17,525 nt of DNA from UBA5272 sp964577625 (GTDB lineage: Bacteria > Patescibacteriota > Minisyncoccia > Phycocordibacterales > UBA5272). The stretch is taken from contig CAZNZP010000007.1 of assembly GCA_964577625.1 (NCBI GenBank), positions 1-17,525 of the forward strand, given 5' to 3'. Numbering within the stretch: position 1 is the stretch's first letter; the number at the start of each line of letters is the position of its first letter. Made by a program: the position numbers and the translations under genes. The notes below the pieces were generated by a model. It searched no databases. It saw only the letters and a list, made by a program, of their open reading frames with translations, and was not told the origin of the DNA. This document shows, piece after piece, positions 13,298 through 17,525 of the stretch.

Positions 13298-13561
13298 ATG
13301 TCAAAAAAACGTATTTCAAAAAATGATTCTTTTGATAAAAGAGACGATGATGAAATGGAAGAATTAGACGAAAACGAGCAAGATGAAAAAAGTTTTAATC
13401 CAGACTCTTTGGATGATGCTATGGATGACGAAGAGGAGTTAGACGAAGAAGAATTAGAAGATGAGGATGAGTTTGATCCAGAAGAAGAGGGTGTAGATGT
13501 AAACGAAGACGGTGATGGTCTTTACGAAGACGAAGAAGATAATGCTTTTTGGAAATTATAA
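13298..13561 (+). CDS. Very acidic low-complexity protein, 87 aa
   Basis: Not recognised. After a short basic start (MSKKRISKND) more than half of the residues are Asp or Glu, in long runs, ending in a hydrophobic NAFWKL. It is probably disordered and cytoplasmic, with the C-terminal hexamer as a possible docking motif. Acidic tails of this kind occur in RNA polymerase delta and in DNA-mimic proteins, but nothing here identifies either. It has a good promoter of its own. Its last 6 bases overlap the convergent tyrS gene. The amino acid bias is strong enough that translation should be confirmed. Confidence 0.75.
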   Translation: MSKKRISKNDSFDKRDDDEMEELDENEQDEKSFNPDSLDDAMDDEEELDEEELEDEDEFDPEEEGVDVNEDGDGLYEDEEDNAFWKL

Positions 13562-14791
13562 AATAACTTTTACAAATTTCTTTTTACCAATTTTAAATAT
13601 TGCAGAGAAAACTTTGACTTTATAATTGGTCAAGGTTTTTTCTTTTATTTCTTCCCCTTCTTCAAAAATTTCTTTAATAGAACTTGTTTCTATTAATCTT
13701 TTCCATTCAGACTTTGATTTTACAAAACTATTTTTAACAATAACATCTCCGAGTTCTGAATCTTTTTCTTCTTCTTTTACAAAAATTTGTGGAATATTAT
13801 CTGGGATACCTCCTTTTTGGAAAGTTTCAATGAAATTACTTTCAGCTTTTACGGCAACTTTTTCATTATGATAAAGTTCAACAATATCTTTAGCTAATTG
13901 TAATTTTAAATCTCTTGGATTGTTATCTTTATTAGCTAAAAACTTTTCAGCATCTTTTAGTTCTTCGTCTGTCGCATCTGTACAAAGCTTCATATATTTC
14001 ACAATAAGCCCATCTTTCATGGCCATAATTTTTCCAAACATATCATCTGGCTCATCCACGATAGAAATAATATTTCCTTGAGAGGTGCTCATTTTGGCTC
14101 CATTAGTACCTTCAAGCATTTCGCAAGTAAGAAGGTGTTGTTTTTTCATTCCATAATAATCTTGAATCACTCTTCCAGCTTTCAAATTAAAAAGTTGATC
14201 AAAGCCACCAATCTCTACATCCGCTCTCACTTCCACAGAGTCATATCCTTGCATAATCGGATACAAAAATTCACGAAGAGAAATCTCTTTTCCTTCTTCA
14301 AATCTGTCTTTAAAATTCCTACGAGCCAACATTTGTTGTACAGAAAAACATTCAGATAATTTTATAAGTTCAGAAAAAGTAAGTTTGGATAGCCAGTCGT
14401 TGTTGTAGACAAATTCAGTTTTAGAAAGGTCAAGAATTTTACCAATTTGATTTTTATAATCTTTTAGGTTTTCATCAATTTCTTGCCTGGTGAGCATTGG
14501 ACGCTTTTCACTTTTATCAGAAGCGTCTCCGATTTGAGCCGTAAAGTCACCCACAATTAAAACTACCTGATGCCCCAATTTTTGAAACTCTCTTAATTTA
14601 CGAAGTGGAATAGCTCTTCCAAGATGGAGTTTTGGTCCAGTTGGATCAATACCTAGCTTGATTCTCATTTCTACTCCACTCATTAAATCTTTTTTTAATT
14701 CTTCCCTATCAATAACATCTTCTACACCACGAGTTAAGATATCGTTAATTTTTTCTTCGTCTACAATGACTTTTGTCTTTTTTATAGCCAT
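13556..14791 (-). CDS. tyrS: Tyrosyl-tRNA synthetase
   Basis: Class I synthetase that charges tRNA-Tyr. I start it at 14791 (MAIKKTKVIV, 411 aa). The ATG at 14821 would put the promoter -10 inside the gene and add ten residues foreign to the family. The signature is PKLHLGRA (53-60), with Arg where HIGH usually ends in His, and KMSTS (233-237) for KMSKS. The tyrosine-site region has YPIMQGYDS (177-185) and GGFDQ (195-199). A C-terminal S4-like RNA-binding domain (about 345-411) ends the protein. It is convergent with the acidic gene (6-base overlap) and divergent from the PBP gene. Confidence 0.95.
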   Translation of the reverse strand: MAIKKTKVIVDEEKINDILTRGVEDVIDREELKKDLMSGVEMRIKLGIDPTGPKLHLGRAIPLRKLREFQKLGHQVVLIVGDFTAQIGDASDKSEKRPMLTRQEIDENLKDYKNQIGKILDLSKTEFVYNNDWLSKLTFSELIKLSECFSVQQMLARRNFKDRFEEGKEISLREFLYPIMQGYDSVEVRADVEIGGFDQLFNLKAGRVIQDYYGMKKQHLLTCEMLEGTNGAKMSTSQGNIISIVDEPDDMFGKIMAMKDGLIVKYMKLCTDATDEELKDAEKFLANKDNNPRDLKLQLAKDIVELYHNEKVAVKAESNFIETFQKGGIPDNIPQIFVKEEEKDSELGDVIVKNSFVKSKSEWKRLIETSSIKEIFEEGEEIKEKTLTNYKVKVFSAIFKIGKKKFVKVIL

Positions 14792-14811
14792 AAAATTATA
14801 ATTATTTATCA

Positions 14812-14817
14812 AGTATA
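14812..14817 (-). promoter_or_regulatory. -10 element for tyrS
   Basis: TATACT on the minus strand, 20 nt before the ATG at 14791; -35 weak. A second TATAAT lies only 3 nt before the ATG and is too close to give an mRNA with this start. Confidence 0.5.
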
Positions 14818-14861
14818 GCATAAACGACCTTTTTGAAAAATGCTTTTTTAAATCTCTATGA

Positions 14862-14867
14862 TAAAAT
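14862..14867 (+). promoter_or_regulatory. -10 element for the class A PBP gene
   Basis: TAAAAT 39 nt before the ATG at 14907, in the 115-nt region shared with tyrS. No clear -35. Confidence 0.45.
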
Positions 14868-14906
14868 AAACCTAATTAATATCTATTTTTTACAAGTTAA
14901 TTAAGT

Positions 14907-17222
14907 ATGAAAAAATATAAAAAAACAAGAAAACCTGAAATAGAAGATAGGGATACTTCTATTTTTTCAGAAGCAGACCCTTTTCTTTCTTCTAAAAAGA
15001 AAAAAAAGATATTGGATCCAAATTCTAAAAAAAGAAAAAAAATGCTCAAAAAATGGGTAAGAAATTTATTCTTTATTTTTGCTTCTTTATTTTTAATAGG
15101 AGTTACAGCTATAGCTATTTATATTTCTACTGTAAATATTCCAGACTTTTCTAACTTTGCTAATAGAAAAATAGATAACTCCACCCAAATTTATGATAAA
15201 ACTGGAAAAATCTTACTTTACGATGTGCATGGTGAAGTAAAAAGAACCCAAATCTCTTCTGAAGAAATTTCCCAATTCTCTAAAGATGCAACTGTAGCTA
15301 TAGAGGATAAATATTTCTATGAACATAAAGGTGTTCGTCCTACTTCTATAATAAGAGCTATGTGGGCTAATCTTAAAGCTGGTTCTTTTGTGCAAGGAGG
15401 GTCAACTATAGATCAACAAGTGATTAAGAATGCTCTTTTAACTAGAGAAAAAAATATTATACGTAAAATTACTGAATGGGCTATGGCTATAAAATTAGAT
15501 TCTCAAGTTTCTAAAGAAGATATTTTGACTATATACTTAAATGATGCGGCTTTTGGTGGAACAATTTATGGTATTCAAACCGCTTCTAAATTCTTCTTTA
15601 ATAAAGATGCAAAAGATATAACTTTAGCTGAAGCGGCTTATTTAGCAGCATTACCAAACGCTCCTTCTTATTACTCCCCTTATGGGACTCATGTAGACGA
15701 ACTTGAAGAAAGAAAAAATCTAATTCTCAAATTAATGCTTGAACAAGAAAAAATTAATCCTCAACAATATGAGGAAGCTAAAGTAGAAAAAGTAATTTGG
15801 CAAAAAAATAGTGAGAATGGAAAAGCTATGCATTTTGTTTTTTATGTAAGAGATTATTTAGAGAAAAAATATGGAAAAGATGTAGTGGATAAAGGTGGCT
15901 TAAAAGTGGTGACTACATTGGATTATGGTTTACAATCTGAAGCAGAAACCATAGTCAATAAATACGCTTTAGAGAACGCAAAAAAATATAATGCGACTAA
16001 TGCTGCTTTGGTAGCTATAGACCCTAGAACAGGTCAAATTTTGACTATGGTGGGCTCTAGAGATTATTTTGAAGTAGACGCTATTCCTGGAAACTTTAAT
16101 GTCGCCACAGCTCCTAGACAACCAGGCTCTGCTTTTAAGCCAATTGTTTATGCTACAGCTTTTATGGAGGGATACACTCCTGAAACTGTACTCTTTGATG
16201 TACCTACCCAATTTAGTACCACCTGTTCTTATGACGGTACACCTTTAGCTGGATACAATTCTAGTAGTTGTTATACTCCAAGCAACTATGATGGAGAATT
16301 TAGAGGTCCTGTGACCATAAGAGAAGCTTTGGCACAATCCTTAAATATTCCAGCTGTTAAAACTTTGTATTTGGTTGGAGTTAAAAATGCTATCTCTACC
16401 GCTCAAAAACTTGGTATTACCACTTTAAATATAAACGGTAACTATGGACTTTCTTTAGTGCTTGGATCTGGAGAAACTTCTTTATTACAACTTACTAACG
16501 CTTATGGAGTTTTTGCAAATGGTGGAATATATAATCCTCCAGCTTTCATTCTTTCTATTACAGATATTGATGGTAATACTTTGGAAGAATATAAACAAAA
16601 CAATGCTAGTGTAATTCCAAGTTTTGTAGCTGGATATATAAACAGTGTTCTTTCTGATAATAATGCTAGAGCTCCTTTATATGGATATAGTTCTGGTCTT
16701 TATTTCCCAGGTAAAGCTGTAGCCGCTAAAACTGGTACTACAAACGAATATAAAGATACTTGGACTATTGGATATTCCCCATCTATTGCTGTAGGTGTTT
16801 GGGCGGGAAATAATGATAATACTAAAATTAATAAAGGAATGTCAGGAATGGTGGCTGTACCAATGTGGAGCGAATTTATGCGCTTCGCTATTAAAGATGA
16901 AACCTCTTCTTCTTTTAAAGATGGTTATCAACCAGCAGATTTAGCTATTAAAAATACCAACCCTCCAGTTAAGGGTTTATATTGTTATACAGAGGATGGA
17001 ATTAATTATAGTTATTCTATTTTAGATTTAGGAGACCCTCAATATAATCTCTGGAAAATTCCTTCTGATTTGTGGATGCAAAGTTCTTTTTGTCCATTTA
17101 CTAATACTATGAATGGTACAAGTACAGATATAAACTCTTCCTCAACTATTATAGATATAACAAATCCTGCAGATTTAAATAATAATTTTATTATACCTAC
17201 CACTACCATCCCTATAAACTAA
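14907..17222 (+). CDS. Class A penicillin-binding protein (PBP1A-like: transglycosylase + transpeptidase)
   Basis: Bifunctional peptidoglycan synthase, 771 aa. A strongly basic cytoplasmic N terminus (about 1-50, with KKKKK runs) is followed by one membrane helix (53-75). The GT51 glycosyltransferase domain has EDKYFYEHKG (133-142, catalytic Glu133), GGSTIDQQ (164-171), RKITE (186-190) and KEDILTIYLN (203-212). The transpeptidase domain has SAFK (408-411, catalytic Ser408), SLN (478-480) and KTGT (608-611). Thr of the usual GGSTITQQ is Asp here. The end is a Thr/Ser/Asn-rich tail. Length and domain order are normal, so the organism likely makes peptidoglycan. Cys439, Cys455, Cys694 and Cys713 lie in the external part. 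Stop codons overlap the convergent downstream gene by 4 bases. Confidence 0.95.
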   Translation: MKKYKKTRKPEIEDRDTSIFSEADPFLSSKKKKKILDPNSKKRKKMLKKWVRNLFFIFASLFLIGVTAIAIYISTVNIPDFSNFANRKIDNSTQIYDKTGKILLYDVHGEVKRTQISSEEISQFSKDATVAIEDKYFYEHKGVRPTSIIRAMWANLKAGSFVQGGSTIDQQVIKNALLTREKNIIRKITEWAMAIKLDSQVSKEDILTIYLNDAAFGGTIYGIQTASKFFFNKDAKDITLAEAAYLAALPNAPSYYSPYGTHVDELEERKNLILKLMLEQEKINPQQYEEAKVEKVIWQKNSENGKAMHFVFYVRDYLEKKYGKDVVDKGGLKVVTTLDYGLQSEAETIVNKYALENAKKYNATNAALVAIDPRTGQILTMVGSRDYFEVDAIPGNFNVATAPRQPGSAFKPIVYATAFMEGYTPETVLFDVPTQFSTTCSYDGTPLAGYNSSSCYTPSNYDGEFRGPVTIREALAQSLNIPAVKTLYLVGVKNAISTAQKLGITTLNINGNYGLSLVLGSGETSLLQLTNAYGVFANGGIYNPPAFILSITDIDGNTLEEYKQNNASVIPSFVAGYINSVLSDNNARAPLYGYSSGLYFPGKAVAAKTGTTNEYKDTWTIGYSPSIAVGVWAGNNDNTKINKGMSGMVAVPMWSEFMRFAIKDETSSSFKDGYQPADLAIKNTNPPVKGLYCYTEDGINYSYSILDLGDPQYNLWKIPSDLWMQSSFCPFTNTMNGTSTDINSSSTIIDITNPADLNNNFIIPTTTIPIN

Positions 17223-17482
17223 ACAAGTTCAAATCCGGTTCTTTCTTTAATAATAGAAGATATATTATCTTCTATTATTTTGTTTTGTAAAGCAAATCTT
17301 AAACTAGATTTAAGATTTGTAATTTTCACAGTTTTATTTTTTAAACTTATTTTTAAATTTTTAGAAATTAATTTTAAATTAGTATTTTCTTTTATTATAT
17401 AAATAATCTGATTTTCAATATCTTTTTTTGAAACTAAATTTTCTTTATATTTAGAAAATAAATTTTGAATATTATTAATCAT
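17219..17482 (-). CDS. Small protein, possibly DciA/DUF721-like, 87 aa
   Basis: Weak family call. The C-terminal half follows the DUF721 pattern: short beta strands (LKISLKNKTVKITNL) and then a long helix with RFALQNKIIEDNISSIIKE ending in a short GFELV strand. DciA proteins load or help the replicative helicase. At 87 aa it covers little more than the core domain. It is Lys/Ile/Asn-rich, without signal peptide or membrane helix. It is convergent with the PBP gene (TAG stop inside the PBP stop region). The remaining 43 bases to the right edge show no further gene. Confidence 0.6.
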   Translation of the reverse strand: MINNIQNLFSKYKENLVSKKDIENQIIYIIKENTNLKLISKNLKISLKNKTVKITNLKSSLRFALQNKIIEDNISSIIKERTGFELV

Positions 17483-17525
17483 GTTTTATTTACTTTAACT
17501 TATTTGTTAAGCGGCATTAAAAGAT

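Noticed and set aside
14792..14821. Upstream start for tyrS at 14821
   Set aside because: The ten extra residues are encoded by the promoter region (TATACT); MAIKK at 14791 is the better start.
1445..17482. UGA recoding (as in Gracilibacteria/Absconditabacteria)
   Set aside because: By my reading none of the 15 complete genes ends in TGA (11 TAA, 4 TAG), but none contains an in-frame TGA either and Gly codons are normal. The lack of TGA stops can be chance in AT-rich DNA.

Overview
The window is AT-rich, tightly packed bacterial DNA that uses the standard code. Gene content and style suggest a Candidate Phyla Radiation (Patescibacteria) genome, most likely Parcubacteria-like. This is inferred from the short spacers, the near absence of Shine-Dalgarno sites, the PilB / RuvB / RuvC / class A PBP housekeeping set, a DNA polymerase I with almost no 3'-5' exonuclease domain, and a large secreted repeat protein with a DUF11 domain. 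No 16S rRNA or other firm marker is present.

Region 1 (1-1882, minus strand): the N-terminal 472 codons of polA, running off the left edge, preceded by tsaE (tRNA t6A synthesis ATPase), probably one operon.

Region 2 (about 1930-8930, minus strand) is the accessory part: six genes for exported or membrane-anchored proteins. In order of transcription (right to left) they are a 100-aa signal-anchored Cys protein; a 383-aa membrane-anchored Ser-rich protein; an 82-aa lipoprotein; a two-gene operon (238 aa and 292 aa) sharing an N-terminal signal design; and a 1014-aa cell-surface protein. That last protein has 29 copies of a Cys-pair module, an Fn3-like region, a DUF11 domain and a C-terminal membrane anchor. 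Several units have their own near-consensus promoter and intrinsic terminator. The 383-aa and 238-aa proteins share a duplicated module of about 27 residues that I do not recognise. This locus is the best candidate for an undescribed cell-surface system.

Region 3 (9034-10785, plus): pilB, a type IV pilus / type II secretion assembly ATPase. Next to it (about 10790-10978) lies a candidate structured RNA on the minus strand, with a 25-bp closing stem whose only two non-Watson-Crick pairs are G.U on the minus strand. It faces away from ruvB.

Region 4 (11050-13561, plus): ruvB, an unrecognised 162-aa gene, ruvC and a very acidic 87-aa protein. RuvB (branch migration) and RuvC (resolvase) act together on Holliday junctions; ruvA is not in the window.

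Region 5 (13556-17482): tyrS (minus), a class A penicillin-binding protein (plus) and a short DciA/DUF721-like gene (minus). The two convergent gene pairs overlap by 6 and 4 bases, with no terminator visible between them.

No tRNA, rRNA, CRISPR array, transposase, integrase or attachment site was found. Several genes have a -10 element only a few bases before the ATG, suggesting leaderless or nearly leaderless mRNAs.
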